Shown here: piece by piece, positions 17,281 through 26,992 of the stretch
Numbering within the stretch: position 1 is the stretch's first letter
How the letters are laid out: every line of letters begins with the position of its first letter
NCBI RefSeq assembly: GCF_016598485.1
Contig: NZ_JAEMUW010000005.1
Span: 124,001-188,000, forward strand
Length of the DNA: 64,000 nt
Source of the DNA: Micromonospora coerulea
GTDB lineage: Bacteria > Actinomycetota > Actinomycetes > Mycobacteriales > Micromonosporaceae
Direction of reading: 5' to 3'
Position numbers and translations under genes: made by a program
Notes under the pieces: model-generated
Told to the model about the DNA's origin: nothing
The model's database searches: none
The model's input: the letters and a program-made list of their open reading frames with translations, nothing else

Positions 17281-19122
17281 CTACTTCTGCGGCTGCGCGT
17301 CGAGCCGGGCGCGCAGGGCGTCCAGCTCGGCCCAGAGGACGCCGGGCAGCTTGTCGCCGAACTTGTCGAACCACTCGGTGACCAGCGGCAGCTCCTTGCG
17401 CCACTCCTCCGGGTCGACCTTGAGGGCGATCCGGACGTCCTCCGGGGTCATGTCCAGGCCCTCGACATCCAGCGCGTCCTGGGTCGGGACCATGCCGATC
17501 GGGGTCTCCACCGCGTCGGCCCGGCCCTCGATCCGCTCAATCACCCACTTGAGCACCCGGGAGTTCTCGCCGAAGCCCGGCCAGAGGAAGCTGCCCTCGG
17601 CGTCCTTGCGGAACCAGTTCACGTAGTAGATCTTGGGCAGCTTGGCCGCGTCGCCGTCGGCGCCCTTGCCCATCTCGATCCAATGCCGGAAGTAGTCACC
17701 GGCGTGGTAGCCGATGAACGGCAGCATGGCCATCGGGTCACGGCGGACCACGCCGACGGCGCCGGAGGCGGCGGCGGTGGTCTCCGAGGAGAGCGTGGCA
17801 CCCATGTAGACCCCGTGCACCCAGTCCCGGGCCTCGGTGACCAGCGGGATGGTGTCCCGGCGGCGGCCACCGAAGAGGATCGCGTCGATCGGCACGCCGT
17901 TCGGGTCGTAGTAGTCGTCGGCCAGGATCGGGCACTGGGTGATCGGGGTGCAGAACCGGCTGTTCGCGTGGGAGGACAGGCTGTCGCTCTCCGGCGTCCA
18001 GTCGTTGCCCTTCCAGTCGATCAGGTGCGCCGGCGGCTCACCCATGCCCTCCCACCAGATGTCGCCGTCGTCGGTGAGGGCGACGTTGGTGAAGATGGAG
18101 TTGCCCCGGTCCAGCGTCCGCATGGCGTTGGCGTTGGTCTTCCAGTCGGTGCCGGGCGCGACGCCGAACAGGCCGTACTCCGGGTTGACCGCGTAGAGGC
18201 GACCGTCGGCACCGAAGCGCATCCAGGCGATGTCGTCGCCGATGGTCTCGACCTTCCAGCCCGGGATGGTCGGCTCCAGCATGGCCAGGTTGGTCTTGCC
18301 GCAGGCGGACGGGAAGGCGCCGGCGACGTGGTAGACCTTGCCCTCGGGCGAGGTGATCTTAAGGATCAGCATGTGCTCGGCGAGCCAGCCCTCGTCGCGC
18401 CCCATCACGCTGGCGATGCGCAGCGAGTAGCACTTCTTGCCGAGCAGCGAGTTGCCGCCGTAGCCGGAGCCGTACGACCAGATCTCGCGGGTCTCCGGGA
18501 AGTGGGAGATGTACTTCGTGTCGTTGCACGGCCAGGACACGTCCTGCTGGCCGGGGGCCAGCGGAGCGCCGATGGAGTGCAGCGCGTGCACGAAGTCGGC
18601 GTCGTCACCCATCGCCTCGAGCACCTTCGCGCCCATCCGGGTCATGATGCGCATCGAGGCGACCACGTACGGGCTGTCGGTGATCTCGACGCCGAACATG
18701 GGGTTCTCGGCCTCGACCGGGCCCATGCAGAACGGGATGACGTACATGGTGCGCCCACGCATGCTGCCGCGGTACAGCTCCGTCATCGTCCGCTTCATCT
18801 CGGCCGGCGCCATCCAGTTGTTGGTGGGGCCGGCGTCCGCCTCGTCCACGGAGCAGATGAAGGTGCGCTCCTCGACCCGGGCGACGTCCGTCGGGTCCGT
18901 CCGCGCGTAGAACGAGTTGGGCTTCTTCTCGGGATTCAGCCGGATCAGGGTGCCGCTTTCGACAAGCTCGTCGGTGAGGCGGCGCCACTCCTCATCGGAC
19001 CCGTCCACCCAGACCACCCGGTCGGGGGTGGCCAGTTCTGCGACCTCACGGACCCAGGCGAGCAGTTTGGGGTGGGACGTCGGGGCCTCATCGATACCCC
19101 GAACAGTAGCCGGAGCAACCAT
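17281..19122 (-). CDS. pckG: Phosphoenolpyruvate carboxykinase (GTP)
   Basis: The 613-residue cytoplasmic enzyme interconverts oxaloacetate plus GTP and phosphoenolpyruvate, the entry step of gluconeogenesis. The kinase loop [14 protein letters not shown] with reactive Cys274 is intact, as are the metal and substrate segments [20 protein letters not shown] and the guanine-site region [19 protein letters not shown]. The ATG at 19122 has AAGGAG seven bases upstream. A CRP-like site lies about 135 bases upstream, which would fit carbon-source control. Confidence 0.97.
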   Translation of the reverse strand: MVAPATVRGIDEAPTSHPKLLAWVREVAELATPDRVVWVDGSDEEWRRLTDELVESGTLIRLNPEKKPNSFYARTDPTDVARVEERTFICSVDEADAGPTNNWMAPAEMKRTMTELYRGSMRGRTMYVIPFCMGPVEAENPMFGVEITDSPYVVASMRIMTRMGAKVLEAMGDDADFVHALHSIGAPLAPGQQDVSWPCNDTKYISHFPETREIWSYGSGYGGNSLLGKKCYSLRIASVMGRDEGWLAEHMLILKITSPEGKVYHVAGAFPSACGKTNLAMLEPTIPGWKVETIGDDIAWMRFGADGRLYAVNPEYGLFGVAPGTDWKTNANAMRTLDRGNSIFTNVALTDDGDIWWEGMGEPPAHLIDWKGNDWTPESDSLSSHANSRFCTPITQCPILADDYYDPNGVPIDAILFGGRRRDTIPLVTEARDWVHGVYMGATLSSETTAAASGAVGVVRRDPMAMLPFIGYHAGDYFRHWIEMGKGADGDAAKLPKIYYVNWFRKDAEGSFLWPGFGENSRVLKWVIERIEGRADAVETPIGMVPTQDALDVEGLDMTPEDVRIALKVDPEEWRKELPLVTEWFDKFGDKLPGVLWAELDALRARLDAQPQK

Positions 19123-19649
19123 GTCACATCTCCTTGTGGTCGACGCTGACCGATGTATGGGATGCACGAGTTCTGGCGAGCGAGGCGTCGCCTTCGTGGA
19201 AACCTGGGATTGGGCTCAGCGTAAACCGGGCTGCCTCGCGAGTCAGTGGGACTGGTTGTGAAGAACTGCACAAGGTACGGCCGCGCTGCGGCATCGCGAT
19301 CTGATACCCGCTTTCGCGCGCAGTTTCACGCAAATCCTGCGGTCAACCTTCGTGGGATGCCGGCCGCGGCGGGCGGTCCGGGGTGCACCATGAGCGGAAG
19401 CGCCCGCGCGGGCCGAGGGCGGCGATTGGACGATCCGATCCGCAATTGCGCCACCGTCGGTTACGCTCTGCTCACCGGACATCGGCGCCGACCGCTGCCA
19501 TCTCCTTGGGGCACCCGCTCGCGCACCGTCACCACGACGGCGGCGCTCGGTACGCGCTGACGGGGACACCCGGTGCCCTGCGGGACGTGGGTACGTCCGG
19601 CTCGTCGTTGCTACCCGTTCGACGTGCCGGCACCCGGTAGGCTCGGCGG
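19123..19649. other. Non-coding gap upstream of pckG
   Basis: About 530 bases lie between the divergent pckG and GtrA genes. The only structure I can support is the CRP-like 16-mer at 19257-19272. Frames open here have the wrong codon bias and no ribosome sites. The pckG and GtrA promoters must lie in this stretch, but I cannot place them reliably. Confidence 0.6.
19257..19272. promoter_or_regulatory. CRP/GlxR-like site upstream of pckG
   Basis: TGTGAAGAACTGCACA matches the actinobacterial CRP/GlxR pattern TGTGANNTANNTCACA at all but two of its specified positions. It lies about 135 bases upstream of the pckG start codon, consistent with activation of a gluconeogenic gene. Confidence 0.45.
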
Positions 19650-20198
19650 GTGGCCGCGACGATGACCGGGGACCCACCGGGTACCCCGAAGACCCGGCCG
19701 GGTCTGATCGCTTCCCTCCTCGACCGTTTCGGTCACCTGGTCCGTGAGCTGAGCAAGTTCGCCACGGTGGGCGGGCTGGCGTTCCTGGTGGACTTCGCCC
19801 TCTTCAATTATCTGGCCAGCGTCCGGCACCTGCCGCCGGTCGGGGCGAAGACCATCTCCACCGTGATCGCCGCGACCCTGGCGTTCCTGGGCAACCGGTT
19901 CTGGACCTGGCGGCACCGCCAGCGCTCCCACCCGGCCCGGGAGTACGGGCTGTTCTTCTTCTTCAACGGAGTCGGCCTGGGCATCGCGGTCGGCTGCCTG
20001 GCGCTCAGCCGCTACGGCCTGGGCAGCATCTGGCCCGGCGTGTTCCAGACCCCGCTGGCCGACAACATCGCCAGCTTCATCGTCGGCACCGGCCTCGGGA
20101 CGCTGTTCCGATTCTGGTCGTACCGACGGTTCGTCTTCGTCGAAGCGGGAACCCCACCCGTTCCGGGAACGAGCCACGACCGAGACTCCGGGGCGTGA
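19650..20198 (+). CDS. GtrA family membrane protein (first of two)
   Basis: The 182-residue protein has the four-helix GtrA fold: ELSKFATVGGLAFLVDFALFNYL, then the basic loop NRFWTWRHRQRS, and the closing FRFWSYRRFVF. GtrA proteins take part in moving polyprenyl-linked sugars or in arabinogalactan and teichoic-acid-type decoration. A GtrA-like gene (Rv3277) occupies the same place in M. tuberculosis. The GTG at 19650 is used; an ATG lies four codons later. A second copy follows directly. Confidence 0.85.
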   Translation: MAATMTGDPPGTPKTRPGLIASLLDRFGHLVRELSKFATVGGLAFLVDFALFNYLASVRHLPPVGAKTISTVIAATLAFLGNRFWTWRHRQRSHPAREYGLFFFFNGVGLGIAVGCLALSRYGLGSIWPGVFQTPLADNIASFIVGTGLGTLFRFWSYRRFVFVEAGTPPVPGTSHDRDSGA

Positions 20199-20261
20199 CC
20201 TACCGCCCACCCCGTCCTGCCGGGCCGAGTCGGCCCTGGCCACTGCCCTAAGGTGTTCCGC

Positions 20262-20984
20262 ATGCGTCTGGTCCGTCTGCTGCCCGAGCGCTGGCAGAAG
20301 TTCATCCACGAGGCGCTCAAATTCGGCATCGTCGGCGGCATCAACACCGTCATCAATTACGCGGTGTTCAATGCGCTGGCACTGACCGTTTTCCGGGACG
20401 GGCAGCTCAAGGCAACGGTGATCGCCACCATCGTGGCGACGATCACGTCGTATCTGATGAATCGGCACTGGACGTACCGGGATCGCCCGAAATCGGCGCT
20501 ACGCCGCGAATACGTCCTGTTCTTCCTGTTCAATGCGACCGGCCTGATCATCGAACTCGGGGTGCTCGCCGCGGCGAAGTACGGCCTGGGGGTGACCGGC
20601 CTGCTGGCGCTGAACGTGGCGAAGACCGGCGGCGTGCTGCTGGCCACCATGTTCCGTTTCTGGTCCTACCGGACATTCGTCTTCCAGCCGGTCCCGAAGC
20701 ACGCGCAGGAGACCTGGCACAGCATTCCGCGGGACCAGTGGGACACCATGGCGGGGATGGACCCGGTGGCGGAGTTGGCCGAATCGGTCAGCGAGCTGGA
20801 GGAGTCCGAGCCCAAGCCCGGCGAACGAACGGCCGGCCGGCGCGGCGCCGCGGAGTACGCTGCCCCGCCTCAGGGCCGCCCCGCCCCGGCGGACGCCGGT
20901 CTGGGTGGCGCCCTCCACGCCGACCTGGACGCGGAGCTGGCCGCCGAGCTGCACGCCGGCACCCGCCGCTCGCCCCGCCGCTGA
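20262..20984 (+). CDS. GtrA family membrane protein (second of two)
   Basis: The 240-residue product has the same fold as its upstream neighbour: EALKFGIVGGINTVINYAVFNAL, NRHWTYRDRPKSALRREYVLF and FRFWSYRTFVFQ. It also has an extra hydrophilic tail of about 80 residues rich in Glu, Pro and Ala. The ATG at 20262 is preferred because AAGGTG lies six bases before it; a GTG at 20253 is in the same frame. The tandem pair probably arose by duplication and may form a heteromer. Confidence 0.85.
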   Translation: MRLVRLLPERWQKFIHEALKFGIVGGINTVINYAVFNALALTVFRDGQLKATVIATIVATITSYLMNRHWTYRDRPKSALRREYVLFFLFNATGLIIELGVLAAAKYGLGVTGLLALNVAKTGGVLLATMFRFWSYRTFVFQPVPKHAQETWHSIPRDQWDTMAGMDPVAELAESVSELEESEPKPGERTAGRRGAAEYAAPPQGRPAPADAGLGGALHADLDAELAAELHAGTRRSPRR

Positions 20985-21081
20985 TCCCAACCGGTCGGCG
21001 TCGGCCGGCCGCAGGTCCGCCTCGGCCGCTCAGCCGCCCCGCGCACCCGGTCCGCCGGGCCGGCGGACCGGGCACCGCCGG

Positions 21082-21654
21082 TCAGGCCGAGGGGTCGCGC
21101 AGCGGCTTGCCGTCGCGCATGTCGGCGAGGATCTCCCGCATCTCGCCGTCGCCCAACGAGTGCTTGTCGTGGTGGGCCTCCACCAGCTCGTAGAGCTTGG
21201 TCTGCACCTGGTCGACGCGCGGGACGTCGTTGAGCACCGACTGGCCGCGTTCGCCCGCGGACTCGATGGTGAGCGTGCCGCAGCCGAGCAGCCGCTCCAG
21301 GAAACGCTGGTGCATCGAGTGGTCGTTGATCCGGGTCAGCGGGAGGTCCCGCCGGTTCCGGGAGAACACCCCCTCCTGGAGCAGCACCCGCTCGTCGGTG
21401 AAGAGGTAGTGGGTGGTGCGCCAGACCAGGAACGGCCAGAGCCCCAGCCAGAGCACCAGCGCCAGGCCGAGCGCGGCGATCACGTAGAGCGCGATGGTGC
21501 CGCCGTCACCGTCGGGCAGCAGGAGCCAGCCCGCCACCACCGCCGCGACGGCGAGCACCAGCACCAGGATCGGCCGGAGCAGCGCCTTCCAGTGCGGGTG
21601 CAGGTGGAGCACGACGTGCTCATCCTCGGTGAGCACGTCTTCGGGGAACGCCAC
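21082..21654 (-). CDS. Bacterial PH-domain membrane protein
   Basis: The 190-residue protein has a short N-terminal strand (EDEHVVLHLHPHWKALLRPI), two adjacent membrane helices (about residues 28-70) and a PH-like beta domain (RTTHYLFTDERVLLQEGVFSRNRRDLPLTRINDHSM). It matches the gene at this place in the mycobacterial birA region (Rv3278c). Its function is unknown. The GTG start is fixed by GAGGAGG five bases upstream; open frame further 5' is antisense to nothing useful and is ignored. Confidence 0.82.
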   Translation of the reverse strand: MAFPEDVLTEDEHVVLHLHPHWKALLRPILVLVLAVAAVVAGWLLLPDGDGGTIALYVIAALGLALVLWLGLWPFLVWRTTHYLFTDERVLLQEGVFSRNRRDLPLTRINDHSMHQRFLERLLGCGTLTIESAGERGQSVLNDVPRVDQVQTKLYELVEAHHDKHSLGDGEMREILADMRDGKPLRDPSA

Positions 21655-21737
21655 AGAAACCTCCTCGCAGAACAGGACGCGCTGACCGTAACCGGTCGGC
21701 GCTCGCCCCGGGATCAGCCGCGCGGCGGTAAAGAAGG

Positions 21738-22613
21738 TCAGCGCACGTGCAGCACGTCGCCGGCGGCGAGGCGCAGGTCCCCGTCCGGTCCCTCGACCAG
21801 CAGCTGGCCGTCCGGGTCCACGCCGGTGGCGGTCCCCCGCACCTCGCGGCCGTCCGGCAGCAGCACCCGGATCTGCCGGCCGACCGTGGCGCAGTTCGCC
21901 AGGTATGCCTCGCGCAGCCCGCTGGCCATTGCGTCGCCCCCGGCGTCGCGCCAGCGTTCGTACCAGTCGGCGAGCGAGCGGAGCAGGGCGCGCAGCAGCG
22001 GATCCCGATCGGTGGCCGCCGCGCCGGCCAGTTGCAGCGAGGTGGCCGGCAGCCCGGTCGGATTCTCCGGCAGCTCGTCGGCACGGAGCGTGACGTTTAG
22101 GCCGATGCCGACCACGATGGCCGGCGGCTGGGCCGGAGACGCCCCGGGCACCGCCTCGGCCAGCACCCCGGCGCACTTGGCGCCGTCGATCAGCAGGTCG
22201 TTGGGCCACTTGAGGCGGGCGTCCAGCTCGGCCAGGCGGGCCACCGCCTCGACCAGCGCCACCCCGGCGAGCAGCGGCAGCCACCCGTACCCGGCGGGTG
22301 TCACCGGCGACCAGCCACGCTCCGCGACGGCCTCGCCGGGGCGGAGCAGGACGCTGGTCGCGATGCCCGCCCGGGCCGGCGACTCCCAGACTCGGCCGCG
22401 CCGGCCCCGGCCCGCGGTCTGCCGCTCGGCGACCACCACCAGGCCCTCCGGCTCCCCGGCCCGCGCGGCCTGCACCACGTCGGCGTTGGTGGAGGCGGTC
22501 TCCGCGCGCAGCTCCAGCCGGCGCCAGGGCCCGTGCGGGGCGAGCAGCGCGCGCCGCAGCCGGGCCGCCGACAGCGGCGGGCGGTCCAGATCGGTGTACG
22601 GCGAGCCGGGCAT
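21738..22613 (-). CDS. birA: Biotin-[acetyl-CoA-carboxylase] ligase
   Basis: The 291-residue enzyme activates biotin with ATP and attaches it to the lysine of biotin carboxyl carrier domains. The biotinyl-AMP loop GRGRRGR lies at residues 68-74, KWPNDLL at 135-141, and the C-terminal SH3-like domain ends at DVLHVR. There is no N-terminal DNA-binding domain, so it is a pure ligase and not a repressor. It is divergent from pccB, and its substrate is the carrier domain of AccA3 encoded at 40492. Confidence 0.93.
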   Translation of the reverse strand: MPGSPYTDLDRPPLSAARLRRALLAPHGPWRRLELRAETASTNADVVQAARAGEPEGLVVVAERQTAGRGRRGRVWESPARAGIATSVLLRPGEAVAERGWSPVTPAGYGWLPLLAGVALVEAVARLAELDARLKWPNDLLIDGAKCAGVLAEAVPGASPAQPPAIVVGIGLNVTLRADELPENPTGLPATSLQLAGAAATDRDPLLRALLRSLADWYERWRDAGGDAMASGLREAYLANCATVGRQIRVLLPDGREVRGTATGVDPDGQLLVEGPDGDLRLAAGDVLHVR

Positions 22614-22721
22614 CCCGCCAGCCTACGGCCCCGGCGCCGGGCCGTCGGCCGGATGGCGCCCGGAGCCCGGTGAGGCGCACTGCACAGCGGCGGTCGCCTG
22701 AACCATCGTTATATTCCCTGG

Positions 22722-24305
22722 GTGACTACCGAGACCGGGATCAACATCCACAGCACCGCGGGCAAGCTGGCGGACCTGGAACGCCGGGTCGACGAGGCGG
22801 TGCACGCCGGGTCGGCCCGCGCGGTCGAGAAGCAGCACGCGAGGGGCAAGAAGACCGCGCGGGAACGCATCGAGATGCTGCTCGACGAGGGCTCCTTCGT
22901 CGAGCTCGACGAGCTGGCCCGGCACCGGTCCATCAACTTCGGACTGGAGAAGACCCGACCGTACGGCGACGGCGTGGTCACCGGCTACGGCACCGTGGAC
23001 GGGCGGCAGGTCTGCGTCTTCGCGCAGGACTTCACCGTCTTCGGCGGCTCCCTCGGCGAGGTCTTCGGCGAGAAGATCGTCAAGGTGATGGACCTGGCCA
23101 TGAAGATCGGCTGCCCGGTGGTCGGCATCAACGACTCCGGTGGCGCGCGCATCCAGGAGGGCGTGGCCTCGCTCGGCCTCTACGGCGAGATCTTCTTCCG
23201 CAACGTCCGGGCCAGCGGCGTCATCCCGCAGATCTCGCTGATCATGGGCCCATGCGCGGGCGGCGCCGTCTACTCCCCGGCGGTCACCGACTTCACCGTG
23301 ATGGTCGACCAGACCTCGCACATGTTCATCACCGGCCCCGACGTGATCAAGACGGTCACCGGCGAGGACGTCGGAATGGAGGAGCTCGGCGGCGCGCGCA
23401 CCCACAACTCGCGCAGCGGCAACGCGCACTACCTCGGCAGCGACGAGTCCGACGCGATCGAGTACGTCAAGGCGCTGCTGTCGTACCTGCCGTCGAACAA
23501 CCTGGACGAGCCGGTGGTCTACGACGCCCCCGCCGACCTCGACATCACCGATTCCGACCGGGAGCTGGACACCCTGATCCCGGACTCGGCCAACCAGCCG
23601 TACGACATCCACCGGGTCATCGAGCACGTCCTCGACGACGGCGAGTTCCTGGAGGTCCAGCCGCTCTACGCGCAGAACCTGGTGGTCGGCTTCGGCCGGG
23701 TCGAGGGTCGGCCGGTCGGCGTGGTGGCCAACCAGCCGATGCACTTCGCCGGCACCCTGGACATCGCCGCCTCCGAGAAGGCGGCCCGGTTCGTGCGGAC
23801 CTGCGACGCGTTCAACATCCCGGTGCTGACCTTCGTGGACGTCCCCGGCTTCCTGCCCGGCACCGGCCAGGAGTGGGACGGCATCATCCGGCGCGGCGCC
23901 AAGCTCATCTACGCGTACGCCGAGGCCACCGTCCCGAAGGTCACCGTGATCACCCGAAAGGCGTACGGCGGCGCGTACGACGTGATGGGTTCCAAGCACC
24001 TCGGCGCGGACCTGAACTTCGCCTGGCCGACCGCGCAGATCGCGGTGATGGGCGCCCAGGGTGCGGTGAACATCCTCTACCGCTCGGATCTGGCGAACGC
24101 CGACGACCCGGCCGCCGTCCGGGCCGAGAAGATCGCCGAGTACGAGGACACCCTGGCCAACCCGTACATCGCCGCCGAGCGCGGGTACGTCGACTCGGTG
24201 ATCCCGCCGCACGAGACGCGTACCCAGATCGTCCGGGCGCTGCGGGTGCTGCGTACCAAGCGCGAGACCCTGCCGCCGAAGAAGCACGGCAACATCCCGC
24301 TGTAG
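22722..24305 (+). CDS. pccB: Acyl-CoA carboxylase beta (carboxyltransferase) subunit
   Basis: The 527-residue carboxyltransferase moves CO2 from carboxybiotin to acetyl-, propionyl- or longer acyl-CoA. The two crotonase-like halves are complete, with oxyanion segments [19 protein letters not shown] and GCPVVGIND in the N-half and [13 protein letters not shown] in the C-half. It is the AccD5/PccB counterpart and works with AccA3 (40492) and AccE (31842). The start is GTG at 22722. The C-terminus ends KKHGNIPL, as in most actinobacterial family members. Confidence 0.95.
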   Translation: MTTETGINIHSTAGKLADLERRVDEAVHAGSARAVEKQHARGKKTARERIEMLLDEGSFVELDELARHRSINFGLEKTRPYGDGVVTGYGTVDGRQVCVFAQDFTVFGGSLGEVFGEKIVKVMDLAMKIGCPVVGINDSGGARIQEGVASLGLYGEIFFRNVRASGVIPQISLIMGPCAGGAVYSPAVTDFTVMVDQTSHMFITGPDVIKTVTGEDVGMEELGGARTHNSRSGNAHYLGSDESDAIEYVKALLSYLPSNNLDEPVVYDAPADLDITDSDRELDTLIPDSANQPYDIHRVIEHVLDDGEFLEVQPLYAQNLVVGFGRVEGRPVGVVANQPMHFAGTLDIAASEKAARFVRTCDAFNIPVLTFVDVPGFLPGTGQEWDGIIRRGAKLIYAYAEATVPKVTVITRKAYGGAYDVMGSKHLGADLNFAWPTAQIAVMGAQGAVNILYRSDLANADDPAAVRAEKIAEYEDTLANPYIAAERGYVDSVIPPHETRTQIVRALRVLRTKRETLPPKKHGNIPL

Positions 24306-24322
24306 CGGTCGCCGCCGGGGCC

Positions 24323-24344
24323 CCCCGCCGTACGTCCGGCGGGG
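24323..24344. terminator. Bidirectional terminator between convergent genes
   Basis: CCCCGCCG and CGGCGGGG pair perfectly around a 6-base loop, 17 bases after the pccB stop and 12 bases before the stop of the convergent gene. Confidence 0.6.
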
Positions 24345-24356
24345 CGCCTCGGCGCG

Positions 24357-25235
24357 TCAGCAGCCGGGGTTGGCGGCGGCGCACATCCGGCGGGCCGCGG
24401 CGCGTGCCAGGTCGAGCAGTTGCGCCTCGGTCACCGTGTTCCCCGGCACGCCGAGACGCAGGGGCTCGCCCGGCACCAGGACCGTGACCAGGTCTCCGAC
24501 CCGGACGACCAGCGTGTCCTCGGGCCGAGGCGGGATACCGACCGGCTTGCCCGTCGTCCCGTCCGGCGGCACGGAGACGGTGTGCCGGAGCAGGATCGCC
24601 TGGTCGCCGGCGAAGTCGCTCGCCGCCACCGTCCACCCGTGCACGACCGTGGTGGTGACCGTCCCCTGCTCCGCCTGCACCGGGCCCACCTGCTGCCAGG
24701 TCGCGCAGGCCGCCACCAGCCGATCGAGGTCGGCGAAGACCCGCGCCGCCGCTCCAACCTCCAGCCGGTAGACGTCCTGGCTGACGACCGGCCTCCGGTA
24801 CGGGGCGAAGCCGTCCGCCGTGGCGGTCCCGATCAGGGTCTGCGACCGGGAGTAGCGCGACACCACCTGGTCCTTCAGCAGCCCCCGCTCCTGCCCGCAG
24901 GTCCGGAGGACGTCGTCGACCCGGACCCGCTCACCGAGGCCCGTGTCGCCGAGTCGCTCGTCGCTCTTCGCCGGTACGTCGGCCGGTGCCAGCATCGCCT
25001 CCGCCGGGATCTCGGCGTGTTCGCCGGCGGTGGCGGCCGGCGGTGGCGCGGGCGCCACGGCCCGGTCGACGACGACGGCGGAGACCGAGGCGAGCACCAG
25101 CACCGCCGCGGCCGCCGTCACCGCCGTACGTCGGCTGCGGCCCCGGGCCCGCGCCCGGATCTCGGCCGGCTCGCGCCAGCGGACCTCACGCAGGTCCCGA
25201 TGCACCAGTTCGACAAACGTCACGTCGTCACGCAT
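24357..25235 (-). CDS. Membrane-anchored protein co-encoded with a SigE-type sigma factor
   Basis: The 292-residue protein has a cytoplasmic N-terminus of about 45 residues, one membrane helix (TAVTAAAAVLVLASVSAVVV) and a large extracytoplasmic domain with three or four cysteines. The start codon overlaps the end of the sigma-factor gene by eight bases, so the pair is translationally coupled. The position suggests an anti-sigma or sensor partner. However, the short cytoplasmic part lacks the HxxxCxxC zinc motif of classical anti-sigma domains, so that role is inference only. Confidence 0.6.
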   Translation of the reverse strand: MRDDVTFVELVHRDLREVRWREPAEIRARARGRSRRTAVTAAAAVLVLASVSAVVVDRAVAPAPPPAATAGEHAEIPAEAMLAPADVPAKSDERLGDTGLGERVRVDDVLRTCGQERGLLKDQVVSRYSRSQTLIGTATADGFAPYRRPVVSQDVYRLEVGAAARVFADLDRLVAACATWQQVGPVQAEQGTVTTTVVHGWTVAASDFAGDQAILLRHTVSVPPDGTTGKPVGIPPRPEDTLVVRVGDLVTVLVPGEPLRLGVPGNTVTEAQLLDLARAAARRMCAAANPGC

Positions 25236-25731
25236 CTGCAGCCTCCTCCTCCAGATCCACGACCGCGAGCAGCCCGGCGAGTGCGGCACGCCCCCGGGAG
25301 AGTCGGGCCTTGACTGTGCCCACCGGGGCCTCGGTTTCCCTCGCCACCTCGGCGACCGGCATACCGAGCAGGTAGTGCAGCGCGATGGCGGTGCGCTGGG
25401 CCTCGGGCAGCCGGCGCAGCGCGGCCACCACCTCCACCGTCTCGGTGCTCGGCGCCGGAACGCTCGCCTCGACCCCGTGCCGCAGGTACGCCCGTGCCCG
25501 GCTGCGCAGGCTGCGCCACCGGCTCACCGCGATGCGGCTGGCCACCACCCGCACCCACGCCTCCGGATCGTCGTACCCGCTCACCGTCGACCAGCGCTGC
25601 CAGGCGCGGATGTACGCCTCCTGGACGGCGTCCTGCGCCTCGGCGAGATTCCCGGTGAGCACGTAGACGAAGCCGAGCAGCCGTTGTCGACTGCCGCGAT
25701 AGAACTCGTCGAACCCGTCGATGTCCGGCAA
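25228..25731 (-). CDS. SigE family ECF RNA polymerase sigma factor
   Basis: The 167-residue sigma factor has region 2 (FDEFYRGSRQRLLGFVYVLTGNLAEAQDAVQEAYIRAWQRW in segments) and region 4 with its helix-turn-helix (YLLGMPVAEVARETEAPVGTVKARLSRGRAAL). This is the small SigE-type group common in Micromonospora and Streptomyces. The start is a TTG, supported by GGGGAGG at seven bases. It is coupled to the membrane protein downstream. The upstream gap gives no clear self-promoter by eye. Confidence 0.9.
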   Translation of the reverse strand: MPDIDGFDEFYRGSRQRLLGFVYVLTGNLAEAQDAVQEAYIRAWQRWSTVSGYDDPEAWVRVVASRIAVSRWRSLRSRARAYLRHGVEASVPAPSTETVEVVAALRRLPEAQRTAIALHYLLGMPVAEVARETEAPVGTVKARLSRGRAALAGLLAVVDLEEEAADA

Positions 25732-25882
25732 TCTGCCACCTCCCCGTGGTCGCAGGAGACACGCCTGGCGTCGCCCGGGTGGTTGCCCCGCCGGCCGGTC
25801 TTCTTTGCCGGCCCCTCCTGGAAGCTGTCCCGCCGTGACATGGAGCGCTTTCCCTGGGCCGCGCGGTGAGCGCGGCGGAACC

Positions 25883-26866
25883 TCAGCCGATCAGCCGCTC
25901 CAGCCCGGCGAGCGGGAAGCCGCCGGCCGGGATCCGCTCGCGCACCGCGTGGCGCACCGCGAGCTGGACCGCCGCGTTCGCCGGAGTCGGCACGCCGTAC
26001 AGCCGGCCGAGAAGCACGATCTCGCCGTTGAGGTGGTCGGTCTCGGCGGAGCCCGCACCCCGGGCCAGGCTCTGCCAGGTCGAGCCGCCGGCCCGTTCCT
26101 CGCCGTCCACCGGCCGGTGCCGCACCTGGTCGCCGCGCTCGGCCGCCTCCTCCTCGGGCGAGGTGTGCGCGATCCCGGCCGCGGCGAGCACCGCGACCCC
26201 CTCCGCCCGGACCCGCTCGGTGAGGCCTTCCGGCACGTCCCGGCCGAACAGCGCCTGGAGGCCGTTGCCGAGGTTGCCGAGGAGCTTTCCGTACTTCCAG
26301 CGCATCACGTCGTCGCGGACCGGGGCGACGAACCCCGCGGCGGTCAGGTCGGCGGCGACAGCCCGGCTGGTGTCGTCGGATCCGGACGGGTACCGGCCCA
26401 GGTGCAGCATGCCGGGGTGCGGGTAACCGTTGGCGACCACCACGCCGGGTTCCAGGTGGGTGGCGGGCAGCCAGACGCAGACCGGGTGCACCCGGGCGAA
26501 GAGCCGTAGCGCGGCCCGCTCGTTGGCGACGCCGTTCTGGGCGAGGACGAGGGGCAGTCGCTCGCCGGCCGTGCCGCCACCCTCGACCGGGGCGTCCACC
26601 CAGGTCGCCAGCGCCGCGTCGGTGTCCTGCGACTTCACGGTCAGCACCAGCACGGCGTCGGCCGGCAGCGGCTCGGCCGGCGGCCCGTCGGTGGCCGGCC
26701 CGCGCCAGGTCACCGTCCCGTCCGGAGAGCGCAGGGTCAACCCCCGGTCCCGGATCGCCTCCAGGTGCGCGCCGCGGGCCACCAGCGTCACGTCCCGGCC
26801 GGCCTCCCCCAGCCGTACGCCGATGGTGCCGCCGACCGCGCCCGCCCCGATGATCACATATCGCAT
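25883..26866 (-). CDS. Ketopantoate reductase family protein
   Basis: The 327-residue NADPH oxidoreductase resembles 2-dehydropantoate 2-reductase (PanE/ApbA). The Rossmann loop GAGAVGGTIGVRL begins at residue 7, the substrate-side VLVLTVKSQDT follows, and the C-terminal helical domain has the catalytic lysine region RWKYGKLLGNLGN. Actinobacteria carry several paralogues, and without other pantothenate genes nearby the specific substrate is uncertain. It is monocistronic, downstream of the M50 gene. Confidence 0.8.
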   Translation of the reverse strand: MRYVIIGAGAVGGTIGVRLGEAGRDVTLVARGAHLEAIRDRGLTLRSPDGTVTWRGPATDGPPAEPLPADAVLVLTVKSQDTDAALATWVDAPVEGGGTAGERLPLVLAQNGVANERAALRLFARVHPVCVWLPATHLEPGVVVANGYPHPGMLHLGRYPSGSDDTSRAVAADLTAAGFVAPVRDDVMRWKYGKLLGNLGNGLQALFGRDVPEGLTERVRAEGVAVLAAAGIAHTSPEEEAAERGDQVRHRPVDGEERAGGSTWQSLARGAGSAETDHLNGEIVLLGRLYGVPTPANAAVQLAVRHAVRERIPAGGFPLAGLERLIG

Positions 26867-26992
26867 CTGTCCGATTCTGCCCGTCGCCGGGTCATGCCGC
26901 GGCGGCGAGGTCGCAGAGCCGGCGTTGCCGCCCGGGACGACCTCGCGTACCCGGTCCAGCAGGCGGCCGTCCCTCGGCCCGGCCCGCGGTGG

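Noticed and set aside
17134..19149. A 671-codon plus-strand open frame opposite pckG
   Set aside because: The minus strand encodes an intact PEP carboxykinase. The plus frame has no motif or ribosome site.
19246..19560. Open frame of 104 codons in the pckG upstream gap
   Set aside because: Arg/Ser-rich with no ribosome site; it overlaps the CRP-like site.
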